Below, piece by piece: positions 20,340 to 31,380 of a stretch of 64,000 nt of DNA (position 1 is its first letter; every line of letters begins with the position of its first letter). The DNA is from Halichondria panicea (taxonomy: Eukaryota > Porifera > Demospongiae > Suberitida > Halichondriidae). The notes under the pieces are model-generated. The model did no database searches. It was given only the letters and a program-made list of their open reading frames with translations, and had not been told where the DNA came from. The position numbers were made by a program, and so were the translations under genes. The DNA lies in the NCBI RefSeq assembly GCF_963675165.1, contig NC_087377.1, positions 2,009,501 through 2,073,500 on the forward strand. Reading direction: 5' to 3'.

Positions 20340-20766
20340 AATAGCTATTAAATGCTGTAGACGTAGCACAGGAGCATGCCACAGATGTGTGTGTCCATGC
20401 ATGGCAGACCTTGCAGCAATTGCATCCCTGGAACAAGCTCGAGGTGCACCAACAAGGTTAGTCTCTATATATATATATATATTCATGTTGTTATAGTTAT
20501 GGCAGCATCCAAACAATCTATTTACGAGGCCTCCCTACTGACAACAAAGAATTGAGACTCTCAGCTCCACTGCTCTGGTCCGACTAGCGTGACCATGTCG
20601 GCATCATGCTGCAGATGCACAAAAGGATCTTGCCAAAGTTGTGTGTGTGCCCAGTTCCGTGACCATGTCGGTATCATGCTGCAGATGCACGAAAGGATCC
20701 TGTCAGAGTTGTGTGTGTGCCCAGGCCGTGTACAAATTGCTTCAGCACCAGCTGTACTAACCAGGT
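20340..20766 (+). pseudogene. Three Cys-rich exon copies, two in tandem
   Basis: About 20350-20458 reads KCCRRSTGACHRCVC and then slips frame before a segment that would give CSNCIPGTSSRCTNK. 20594-20653 reads MSASCCRCTKGSCQSCVCAQ; a near-identical second copy follows at 20664-20723 (MSVSCCRCTKGSCQSCVCAQ). The second copy loses the frame just after CAQ and continues, shifted, as PCTNCFSTSCTNQ to GTTAGT. The 70-bp tandem step includes TTCCGTGACC or its equivalent. Confidence 0.6.
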
Positions 20767-21439
20767 TAGTCTCTATGATATCAAAAAAAATTTGGTTTTA
20801 ATCAAAGGAAAAAATGTAAGTTATTGTGCATGTTCCTGTTATGTGATGTGCTGGCACCATGCATGCACTTTGTCCACACGTGGAAATAAAAAAAAAGAGT
20901 AGTGACTGTATGTACTTGTGTTGGTTAATTGTATTTCTGTGCGAGGACAAAACAATGGTACCTGCAGTTGTGAAGCCACAATGAGGATCCAGAGGTTTTG
21001 TACAATATATGCCTTGGTGATCTCCAAATTAATGATAAATAATAATTAAGGTAGTGTTTTAAATTTTAGGACAACAATGCTAAAAAGCAGTACAAGTACG
21101 GTGGCCAAAATAGCATCAAACGGAGGCCCTACATGAAGATGTCTATTATAAGAAAACCTCTCTGGTCTCCTGCGGCTATTCACAAAGTTATGCCAGTGGG
21201 TATGTGCTCATCATTCTCAGGCATGCATGAATCGCAACCGAGAAGAAGTGTTTTGGGAGGTCTACCTCATGGGTGCACAATAAAGAGAGAAGAGTATTTG
21301 TCTCTGGTTTCCCCCCACATACGTCGAGGGACTCTGTGGCGGAGGCCCTGAAGATGTCTAATAATAACAAAGTTATGCGAGTGGGTATATGTGCTCATCA
21401 TTCACAGGCATGAATGCGGTGTTCTCTGTTCTCTGACCC

Positions 21440-22240
21440 CCCACTCCCTCACAGATAACTGGCACAGCTCCAGGAACACCTCCGACAGCTCCTGCAGTCG
21501 TCACTGTTAATGTTGTCCTCTCTGGTAGAAAGGAAGGAAGAGGGTTCCGGTTCGCCTTTGCAATTTTTTTTTTAGTAAAAAAGCGGCCGAAATGGCAATA
21601 AAGACTGCATGTTTTCATGAGGCTTGCCACAGATTTAATGCGTATTATTATTAGTATGAATCGATTTTCCAAGCCAAAATGCTCTAGCGTTATAATAAAA
21701 AAGGTTGTAAAAATGATGTTATAATTGCAGTCCAACAAATATTGGCTTGTAGAAATCATATGCTCTAGACGGACTATACACGGACGTCATGAGAACGGTA
21801 TATGCTTTGTGCTCTGCCTTGGTACATTTTCACTGCATGGTTGTGTATATAGAATTTCTCGTTAGGTCACAGGTGTGTGTGTGCCTTGGGAGGTGGAACC
21901 TGTAGCAATTGCCTCCCTGGAACGGGATCCATGTGCACCAACAAGGCTAGTCTCTATCCAAGCTCATCCCTCAGCACCGGCCATATTCATGCATGGCATC
22001 TAGATCTGCTAGTTGCTGCAGATGCAAAACTGGGTCCTGCAGCAGCGGGTGTGTGTGAAGTGATCATCCAGCCCAGGGGTTTGCCTTTGTTGCGTTTGTG
22101 AATAAAGCAGCAGCAGAGAAGGCTATTGAAGCGAAAAGTATTATAATTAAAGGGAAAAGAGTAATAGTTGTGTGAATGTTTATAATGGCACCACAAGTCA
22201 TGCACACTTTGTCCACAGGTGGTAATCCAAAAGTAACAGT
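21440..22240 (+). pseudogene. Cys-rich and RRM exon fragments
   Basis: 21451-21600: a linker-like stretch after CCTCACAG running into an RNP1-like GFRFAFAIFF. 21868-21950: RCVCALGGGTCSNCLPGTGS, then MCTNK. 22000-22055: SASCCRCKTGSC, then loss of frame. 22076-22160: a good RRM exon c, GFAFVAFVNKAAAEKAIEAK then SIIIKGKR, ending GTAA. 22219-22237: exon d VVIQK. These are pieces of two or more units. Confidence 0.5.
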
Positions 22241-22439
22241 ATACTATGATATACCAAGCCAAATCACTCTAAGTTATTGAATTATGTATATACATTACTG
22301 AAGTATCAACCACTATCTGCATGAACATGAACACGAACACGAACACAAGCATTTTATGTGGTCCCTCCATTTGGTAGGGAAAGCCATGAACATTTTCAAA
22401 AGACAATGGTGTAGAAATATACTATTATAATTACTCTCG

Positions 22440-23270
22440 CAACCGAGAAGAAGTGTTTTTGGGCGGCTTACCCCTTGGATGCACCATTAACACTGTGAAG
22501 GTGGCCCTCCAATGCTGTGAAACAATCCATGTAAGTTATAATCCCATCGCCTGGGTTCGGGTTTGCTACCCTAAAAACAGCAGCAGAAGCTGAGAAGGCT
22601 ATAGAAGCCAAAAGTATTATAATAAAAGAAAAAAGAGAAATAGTTGTGTGAATGCATGTTATATGATGTGCTGGAACCACGCACATACTTTGTCCACATG
22701 CATTGACTCGACTGAGTGTGGTTCCTTTACTTACAAAAAAGTGCATTTGGGCTGCAGGGACAATCAAAGTTGGCCCCACTAGCGTGAGTCATTATATAAG
22801 CTAGGGTATAGATTTAAAAAATGATGTAAGTTTAATGTGCATGTTCCTGTTTTGTGCTGGCACACACTTTGTCACAGGTGAAACTCCAGAAAAGAGTAGT
22901 ATGTTATATAGAAACAGAGCATAATATTTTTGCAACCCTAACCCATGGGATGGGATGATATATGAATATAATATTATGCTCTGTTTCTATATAACATACT
23001 ACTCTTTTCTGGAGTTTCACCTGTGACCAAACAGCTGCAGAAGCTGAGAAGCTATAGCGGCCAAAGCTGTTGTAATCAAAGAAAAAAGAGTAAGTTTTAA
23101 TAGTTGGCACCACATTCGCCACATTCGCAAAAGTGTCAGCTGACAATGACGTATACAGGGGAAAAATAATTTTAAAAATGATGTAAATTAATGTGCATGT
23201 TCCTGGCACACACTTTGTCACAGGTGAAACTCCAGAAAAGAGTAGTATGTTATATAGCATAATATTATAT
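22440..23270 (+). pseudogene. RRM exon a and c copies with an inverted duplicate
   Basis: Exon a at about 22446-22532 reads EVFLGGLPLGCTINTVKVAL; exon c at about 22553-22640 reads GFGFATLKTAAEAEKAIEAK. A third exon c remnant (about 23030-23095) lacks the GYAF core. Around 22876-23030 an almost perfect inverted repeat (GTGAAACTCCAGAAAAGAGT against its reverse complement) surrounds a short loop. The same 3' sequence occurs again at 23220-23260. Confidence 0.5.
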
Positions 23271-23379
23271 GCATATATGTACCTTAAGGTGACATATTTT
23301 CGCGTGTATTAATTTCTGCTATTTCTGCGATTGAGAGTAAAATCGCAAAAATTAAAGTATAAGAATCAATTATGTATTA

Positions 23380-23640
23380 TCCAGACAGTCTCGATCCCAG
23401 AAGTGTCGTCGATATCCTCTAATCAAGAAACGACTAGTCGATGAAATAATCAAAGATGACGTGAGTTCGGGTTGATTCATTTATGCAATCCTCAGTAATC
23501 CTATTCAGGACTTCAAGCAGCAGCTACGGTTGAAAATGGGTGATAGCTGTTTACAACGTGCTGTTGTCGCACCTTCCTTGTCTATTGAAACAAGAATAAG
23601 GCATTTGGATAAAGAAAAATGTTATCTCTCAGTTCTCTGA
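23380..23640 (+). other. Two exon-like segments of an unknown gene
   Basis: About 23388-23459 reads SQKCRRYPLIKKRLVDEIIK then DD and GTGAGT. About 23508-23640 follows TATTCAG and reads DFKQQLRLKMGDSCLQR. The joined peptide would be charged and helical. I do not recognise it, and it may be a captured fragment. Confidence 0.3.
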
Positions 23641-23942
23641 TTCGCAAGGTTTCAATTATTTGCAAGTTATTTCTCAGAGCCAGAGTGAACAGAAGAATGA
23701 ATGGATGATGGAGTGTGTGTATAAGTTAGTGACAGTACAAATTGTCACTGACATTCCTTTTTTACTGTTCATCATAATTATTTAGATATTCTATGATCCA
23801 AGTTCTCAACTGAGCGAAGTTCAACTCCATGTGGCAAAAACGTTTGAACCGGAAAGGGTTTTATTAAACATAATTATTGTGACACACAACGAAGGAAATG
23901 TGGAACCCATAAGTCTGCTCTTGTTAACTATGGCACTTATAC

Positions 23943-24655
23943 GTACACGTCTATTATCGTTACGTGCAGACATTGAATATGAGTAAACGAGCTGGAGAGT
24001 GCGACTATTAGCGACATTCGATGATACGTGTCTAAATTATATAATGCAAACATTCATTTACGTGGTATATTCGTTTTGTGCAGATCTTCACAAAAAGATG
24101 GTTGTTGCGGTGCTCGCTCAAAGCGCCGCCAACCAAACGCGAAACTGTACTGCCTCCAGTGTTACATGCAGGCGACAGGAAGTGTCAGCGTAAGTATAAC
24201 ATATAAATAAACATAAACTGTCACGTCTATAGCGCAGCACATCATAAGTTATGTAATCTCGACAAAAATCCATGAGTTTGAGTTCTCAACTGCGCTTCAG
24301 TGTTTGCCAATATCTATACACTAACACGTTACAATGTACAGATCCTGCCTTCTACTAGCCGTACATAATTAAGATGCATGTCTGAATCTAGTCTCATGAC
24401 ACACAGCAGAAAGGTTGCGAAGAATAGCAAGAATCAAAATCACTTTGTAACTTATGTTTACTGAACTAGTATTGTGTCATTTCTGTAAGTATACTTTAAT
24501 TCAGAATACCGCAATTTGTGGGCTGGGGGTTAAGAATTCAATAATAATAACTCCAAAAACTAGTAAATGCAGTAAAAATGAGAACACAGCTTTATTATAC
24601 AACGATAAGCACAAAATTGTTCCAGTTTCAAATGGTTGGCTCCAGCCATGACTTG
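23943..24655 (+). repeat. Third, partial copy of the duplicated block
   Basis: 23943-24238 matches 5420-5690; 24239-24540 matches 6866-7180; 24541-24655 matches the dispersed unit at 5165-5265, which resumes at 27701 after a transposon. The stretch 5690-6866, including the ARL3 exons, is absent. It is more diverged than the two long copies are from each other, so it is older. Confidence 0.75.
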
Positions 24656-27600
24656 CACAGCAAAAACTACTGACAAATGCGGGTACAGTGTGCGCCCGTA
24701 TTATTAGATGAAACGGGTCAATAAACGGTATCCCGTGTTTCAATAAACGGGCACCGTGTAATCCCGGATTGGGACCAATTAGACGGGCACGCTCAGACGG
24801 TACCCGCCAAAGTCCCCGTTTGCTACACGTCTACACCCGTCAACCTACTGTGATGGACCGTGATAGCTACCGTATAAATCACACAAACGAGCTGATAGAC
24901 TGTCGACCGTTCATGCTATGTAATCGATCGTTGGCTAGCTACAGCTAGCACTAGTTAATGATGTCATTGTAATTATTTAGAGTTGAGTTCAAAGTTCAAT
25001 CAAAAATATATACAGCATGCATCAGAAAGAAACAAGACAAGAAACACAAGAGAACAGCTAGCTGGACACAAAATGAGTGACTTAAAGGCTACCTAGTGTT
25101 GACTTGTATTATTTACCATCATTATGTTCACTTTCAATGACTTGTATGATCATGGTAGCCTGCATGAGAAAAGAAGTATGCCATTACAGAGTTTCAAACT
25201 TAGCTCGCCTTTAGCTTACCGGTCGGTAATTTAACAGAATTGACATATCTGAGAGATCGACATCGATACCTAGTCAAGAGGTATACGGTAGACAATAATT
25301 ACATTGTGAGAAATAGTACCTTTATGATTTAGTAGCAGTTTCCAGGCCTTGAGAACGATCATAAGAACTGACGTTGGTTTACGTCTGCAACATTACTGTA
25401 CTAGTAATACACAAGCACATTATTATATGTTTGAACACTGACATTAATATCTCACCTGAGATTCTATTATGTTTTTTCTTGTGCCTATAATTATTAAATC
25501 ATCATAATAATTATCTAGGAGAATTACATACCTGATTCTCCAACGAGTCGTTTTCAACACGTTAATGGGTGCCTGTATAGTGAGCAACTTAGTCAATTAT
25601 GTATTTAATATGTGTAAACATTACCTGTAATGTCCACTGTCACGACACATCATATTTTTGATTCCACGCCCAGTACGCGATTGTCATTGATTGATCACAT
25701 GAGCATCTACATTTAGAGTGAGAAAATAGATATTTAAACAGACAAAAGAACCCATTTCAATACAATTATCATTAGTACTCAATAATTGACACAAACGATG
25801 CAACATCCTAACTGCCCACACACAAGGCTAAATTAATATTCACAAACAGTGTATACATGGACGGGCCACCTGACAAAAGATGGTACATCTTGACAGGCTG
25901 TTGCCGAAGGATGAAACATCCTGACAGACACAAGGACCCAATACACTTACACACAAGGCTAAATTAATATTCACAAACAGTGTATACATGGACGGGCCAC
26001 CTGACGAAAGATGGTACATCTTGACAGGCTGTTGCTGAAGGATGAAACATCCTGACAGACACAAGGACCCAATACACTTACACACAAGGCTAAATTAACA
26101 TTCACAAACAGTGTATACATGGACGGGCCACCTGACGAAAGATGATTACATCTTGACAGGCTGTTGCCGAAGGATGAAACATCCTGACAGACACAAGGAC
26201 CCAATACACTTACACACACACTCTACGTGACACACACAAGGCTAAATTAATATTCACAAACAGTGTATACATGGACGGGCCACCTGACGAAAGATGATAC
26301 ATCTTGACAGGCTGTTGCCAAAGGATGAAACATCCTGACAGACACAAGGACCCAATACACTTACACACAAGGCTAAATTAATATTCACAAACAGTGTATA
26401 CATGAACGGGCCACCTGACGAAAGATGATACATCTTGACAGGCTGTTGCCGAAGGATGAAACATCCTGACAGACACAAGGACCCAATACACTTACACACA
26501 AGGCTAAATTAACATTCACAAACAGTGTATACATGGACGGGCCACCTGATGAAAGATGATACATCTTGACAGGCTGTTGCCGAAGGATGAAACATCCTGA
26601 CAGACACAAGGGACCCAATACACTTACACACACACTCTACGTGACACACACAAGGCTAAATTAATATTCACAAACAGTGTATACATGGACGGGCCACCTG
26701 ACGAAAGATGATACATCTTGACAGGCTGTTGCCAAAGGATGAAACATCCTGACAGACACAAGGACCCAATACACTTACACACACACTCTACGTGACACAC
26801 ACACGGCTAAATTAATATTCACAAACAGTGTATACATGGACGGGCCACCTGACGAAAGATGATACATCTTGACAGGCTGTTGCCGAAGGATGAAACATCC
26901 TGACAGACACAAGGGACCCAATACACGTACTTTACACACGTATTTAATATTTCATACGTACTTGTCTTAACACACTTTTTGGCTGGTTCATGAACAGATA
27001 CTTACAGGCTTCCCTTCCATAAAGCTAGAGAACCGGCTCTCTCATGCTCAACGTCAACGTGAAGGCTCTTAAGATCCAAGTCCTCAGCTTCTCCAATCAT
27101 CCCGCTTAAAATGTGGGTTTCATACTACGCATGCGCAATTACCAGCTCCTCCTCCTCCTCCTCCTATCAGTATTAAATAATAATTTATTATAAAACAGTG
27201 CAAGTTTATTATTATTATAACGAGTCGACAGTACAACTCCAGTTGAATATAGCTATCCAGGCAAGTCATGGTCACTCAGGTCTGTATCTGAATACGGTAT
27301 AATAACTAGATTTGGATATGTGCTGATCGCAAGTGAGGACACAGGACACTAGCAGCTCTAGATCTGGTCCTCTTTGGTTGTGGCTCTAATCCACTCTCGT
27401 CTTGATCAACTAGATTTACACCCTGTTTTTTTTTTTATTAGTATAGCCATTGATGAAGTGGGCACATAATTATATAGTAGCAAAACTCTATAGATATACG
27501 GTGTCTCTTTATTGTCCGTCAGCTAATGTGGTCAGACTGCACGGTCTTCATACGGTTGCCCGTCCAGCCCCTCCCCCACTGCAACGGTTGTCTACGGTTC

Positions 27601-27700
27601 CCGTTAAACCACTCCCCCGTGAAAGTCCGTGACCTGTACCGTGTGTGTGACATCAACGATCATCCCGTAATTCCCGTATTTGTTAGCAGTTTTTGCTGTG
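24656..27700. mobile_element. CACTA-like non-autonomous element
   Basis: The left end CACAGCAAAAACTACTGACA continues AATGCGGG. The right end, read inverted, is CACAGCAAAAACTGCTAACA continuing AATACGGG: about 25 of 28 positions agree. TTG flanks both sides (24653-24655, 27701-27703). The uninterrupted target TTGTAGTC is visible at 5262-5269 in the related repeat, so the ends are well fixed. CACTG/CACAG-type termini and a 3-bp target duplication fit the CACTA/EnSpm superfamily. CGGG/CCCG-rich motifs crowd both subterminal regions. No transposase is seen. Much of the interior is AT-rich sequence plus the minisatellite at 25816-26930. Confidence 0.75.
25816..26930 (+). repeat. Minisatellite, eight copies of a ~131-bp unit
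   Basis: Each unit contains ACAAACAGTGTATACATGGA, CGGGCCACCTGACGAAAGATG, and two small palindromic cores (ATGATACATCTTGACAGG and GGATGAAACATCCTGACAG). Three unit boundaries carry an extra ACTCTACGTGACACACAC. Copies differ at a few bases. The minus-strand open frames across two units all end in the same stop and are not taken as genes. Confidence 0.9.
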
Positions 27701-27909
27701 TTGTAGTCGGATACTTAGATTCTAACACGCTTTGAGGTATAAAATGGAGGACTGTAAACAAAATCGTGGCAGTGGGCAGTGACCTTAAAGAAGGGCTGAA
27801 AGCAGTGGGCATGCATTTGGGTAATAAACGAGCTGAATATGCATGTCATAATTATATAATTACTCAACTTGTCATGAGTTCAGGTCACTCATTCCTCTAT
27901 CCCTCACAG

Positions 27910-28347
27910 ACACTATCAAAACAATTATGCAAGGTGTATTTGGGCGGCCTCCCTGCTGCGGTGAGCAAAGGAGACATCAGGGAGGCCCTCCATTGTTTTG
28001 GAGCCACCAGCGTGATTCATTATTAAGGGTGGTGGTTCGACCAATTAACTTGACTGTGCTATACTTTTCTGTTGTAAAGTGTGTGGAAATACCAGGACGA
28101 CAAGGAGTGACAAGGGGTTAGTACTATGCATCCACTCATATAAAATTGCAATGCATTGCTTGTTGTCTCCAGGATACGCCTTCGTCACATTTGGTTTGCA
28201 AACGTCAGCTGAAAAGGCAATAAAAGCCAAACAAATTGTTATTAACGGGAAAAATGTAAGTTTTTACTGTTTTCATGAATGTTGTGTTGATGTGCTGGCA
28301 CCATGCATGCACTTTGTCAACAGGTTGAAATCAAGAAAGTAGCATAG
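27910..28347 (+). CDS. RRM protein, best preserved copy (four exons)
   Basis: Exons: 27910-28011, 28080-28116, 28173-28255 and 28324-28347. They join in phase (0, 1, 0) and form one RNA-recognition motif. RNP2-like VYLGGLP is in exon a with KGDIREALHCFG. EIPGRQGVTRG is in exon b. RNP1 GYAFVTF with SAEKAIKAKQIVINGKN is in exon c. VEIKKVA and TAG are in exon d. The domain should bind single-stranded RNA. No initiator exon was found; the CACTA-like element ends 210 bp upstream and may have displaced it. The donor after exon a is GTGATT instead of GTGAGT. About 82 residues are visible, so this is an RRM and little else, unless a Cys-rich and linker exon are spliced from farther upstream. Confidence 0.7.
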
Positions 28348-28404
28348 AATCAATGTTTATATAATTATTAGTCTGTGTAGTCTGTATATTATTCTGTGTA
28401 TGAA

Positions 28405-29190
28405 TTAACCCTTTTCCCGTTTTAATTAAAACAACAAAATACAGAATTAATGCACATTTATCTTTAAAAATCCATATCTCATGAACCATACTGGCCAGAC
28501 CGCTTTTTTTTACATGTGTTAGATACGGCGGTGTCGGAGGAGAGGGTGAACTGCAGGATCTAGTGACACCATATAAATTACAATTACAGTGTCTAGTAAG
28601 GGTTGAGCTAAAGATTAACTATTGGTTCAATAGTTGTATGTTGACAATTATTGTTGATTTTTTTTATTGTACAGACATACGACCACCACAGCAACCACAG
28701 AACAACGACAACCAGCAAGAACATTGATAGATTAATTTTAAAAGGACGAACTAAATCACTTGTATATTCATTTTTAGTAGTTTGTGTCAAAATTCCAAAT
28801 TCTTATGCTGCCCTCAAAATCAGTACCTTATGCTACCCTAAAAAGTAGTACCTTCAAGGCTTACCCCCTAGCTAGGCGGTACTGGCCAGACCGCTCTTTT
28901 TTTACATGATTGTGTTGTTAGATACGGCGGTGTCGGAGGGGAGGGTGAAGCAGGTCCTTGTGCAGGATCTAGTGTGACAGCCAAAACTGACACCATAATT
29001 ACAATTACAGTGAAAAACAGTTCACAAAAAATAATCGTTTCAATAGTTGTATGTTGACAATTATCGTTGATTTTTTCATTGTACAGACATACGACCATCA
29101 CCATAGCAACCCAACGACAACGATCAGCAACACAGGGAAGAACATTAATTAATTAAACTGGACCCAACACTCCAAATCACTTGTATACAT
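28405..29190. repeat. piggyBac-like end fragment and a tandem 400-bp duplication
   Basis: 28405-28490 matches the TTAACCC-CTTTAATTAAAA terminus of the 999-1907 family and stops abruptly. 28491-28888 and 28889-29190 are tandem relatives: both start CTGGCCAGACCGC and include TAGATACGGCGGTGTCGGAGG, GTATGTTGACAATTAT and an acceptor-like ATTGTACAGACATACGACC. Short open pieces follow each acceptor but do not resemble known proteins. Confidence 0.6.
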
Positions 29191-29476
29191 TGTATTCTTG
29201 ACAGTTATTTTATATGACTCGATGCGCATGGTGCAAGACCATGTATTTTACATTTTACAGTAAAAGTTAGGTGACTTGTTTGTATGGTTGGTTGCCAGTT
29301 TGAACAACAGTGATAGAATGGCAACTCCTACAACCCCCAGTGTGCCCCTCTCCTCTGGCGGCCATAACTCGTGCTCTTCCTCCTTTTAATTATTTGATTG
29401 TAGAGATACAATGTACCTTCTATTAAACTTAGCTAGCTTGCATGCAAATGTTTCAGGTCATTTAAGTCCCTCACAG

Positions 29477-29820
29477 ACAGCATCAAACAAATGGTGTCAA
29501 GTCTATTTAGGAAGCCTCTCTGCTGATGTGACCAAAGGAGATATCAGGGAGGCCCTCCATTGCTTTGGAGCCACCAGCGTGAGTCATTATTAAGGATGGT
29601 GGTTTGACCAATTAACTTGACAATTATGCTATACTTCTCTGTTGTACAGTGTGTGGAAATACCAGGACAGAGAGTGACGAGAGGTTAGTACCATGTGACA
29701 TGCATCCACTCATATAAAATAAGTAGCAATGTATTGCTTGCAGGATTTGGATTTGTCGAAAATCACGTTTCAGCCGAAAGGGCAATTAATTATGGCACTT
29801 CGGCTACATTATTGGCAAGT
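29477..29820 (+). pseudogene. RRM copy with damaged RNP1
   Basis: Exons 29477-29578 (VYLGSLSADVTKGDIREALH plus CFGATS), 29650-29683 (VEIPGQRVTRG) and 29744-29820 (GFGFVENHVSAERAINYG) join in phase. RNP1 has lost the expected aromatic residue (GFGFVEN instead of GYAFVTF) through a short deletion, and no exon d is seen. An RRM fold is doubtful. Confidence 0.6.
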
Positions 29821-29975
29821 GTAAGTACTGGTTACATCACTATGAGTATCAGATCTGTGTACATATCAATCCCATCCATATTACACACTAGTAGTTTGAA
29901 TATAAAATATACATGTCATAATTATACTCAACTTGTCATGAGTTCATGTCACTGGTTCTTCTGTCCGTCATGCAG

Positions 29976-30300
29976 ACACCATCCAAACAATGTCAGGTAC
30001 ATATGGGCGGCTTCCCTGCTACGGTGAGCAAAGGAGACTTTAGGGAAGGCCCTCCATTGTTTTGTAGCAACTAGCATGAGTCATTATTAAGGATGGTGGT
30101 TCGACCAATTAACTTGACTGTGCTATACTTGTCTGTTGTACAGTGTGTGGAAATGCCAGGACGACACGGAGTGGCGAGGGGTTAGTACCATGCACTCATA
30201 TAAAATTGCAATGCATTGCTTGCTGTCTCCAGGATACGCCTTCGTCACATTTGTTTACAAATATCAGCAATAAAAGCCATGGACAAAACGTAAGTTAAGA
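29976..30300 (+). pseudogene. RRM copy, frameshifted and splice-damaged
   Basis: Exon a begins about 29979 (QVHMGGFPATVSKGDFREG). One extra base in AAGGCCCTCC breaks the frame, and the donor has become AT (GCATGAGTC). Exon b (about 30144-30180) and a shortened exon c (YAFVTF at about 30234, missing its middle) follow. Confidence 0.6.
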
Positions 30301-31380
30301 CTAGAGAGTGTGTCACGGCATGACCACATTGACATTAATTGGCTTGTATGGCGCTATATATATACATCAGAGATTCTTTGCTATAATTATAATCATAGAG
30401 TGTACCTTCTCAATGTTAAACACTTAAATAGACACCGCGCCTACATGCAGCTGAAAAACTGGCTGCTCAATTTTCGAGCCTCCCACCCCACCCAGTCGGT
30501 TACCACCTATCACCTATTTCCATCTAACAATGTGATTACCGAGAGGGGCTGAATAACGGCCCCCCACACACTTACATGCTTAAATTTACCCGCGGGGGCC
30601 CTCTCTCAGGACTCCCCCTGAAACCTAACCATAGTCACGTGACCCTTGACCTCTACGGCGACAGAGTCCATGGGAGACCAGCTTAGACCCGGTACCGCCA
30701 AATGTTAATAATATCCGCTGCTTAAGTATTGCAACACTCTTGCGACCGTAGTTAATTTTAATTAATGGACAAAATGTAAGTTTTAAAGCACCAGAAAACA
30801 CATGGAGAGGAGAATATAAAACCAGTTATGGTAGGTGATTTGAAGGATACCCTTGCTGGCATACATAGAAGGGATAATGATGAGACAACAGGCAGGCTTT
30901 TAATCAACCTCAGTAGATAGCAAACACATTAAAGTTGAAACAGCAATCAAAATCCATGGCGTATATGACCAATTGCCGCGCCAATTTTTGTAACTTACCT
31001 GTGTGCTCACCGTAACGCATATACTAACGGAATGTATACTCCCTAAAATCACCATTTCCCATCCAGTGAAACGAATCTCACAAAAATTTACCCACTATAA
31101 TTATACGGTAGTAAGACTTTTGCTCAGAAGCAGAGACACACACACCTGTTCACATTTCTTAAGCTCAGATGGCACCAATGCAAAACTGTGAAAATACTTT
31201 CAATGTAAGTACAACCAGAAGTCTCGAGGTCAGCTGCGCGTTTACCTCCTCGAGAGAAGGCCACACACGGATTGAAGCTAGTACAAGAGCACTGACTTAT
31301 ACTTGTACCTCTGCTTCAGAGCAAAATGAGCAAAAATAAAATTGCTTCTCCTCCAAACACTTCAAGCTTTTTAAACTAGT
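30301..31380. other. Gene-free spacer
   Basis: No exon with convincing splice sites or protein character is found. A miniature-element end (TTTACCCACTATAATTATACGG) lies near 31084-31110. Confidence 0.45.

Noticed and set aside
25840-26633. Minus-strand frames of about 81 residues repeated every two units
   Set aside because: Each is a read-through of the 131-bp minisatellite with a stop at the same place; no start context or splice sites.
25816-26930. Repeat array resembling CRISPR
   Set aside because: Units are long, contiguous and nearly identical, with no unique spacers, in an intron-bearing eukaryotic context.
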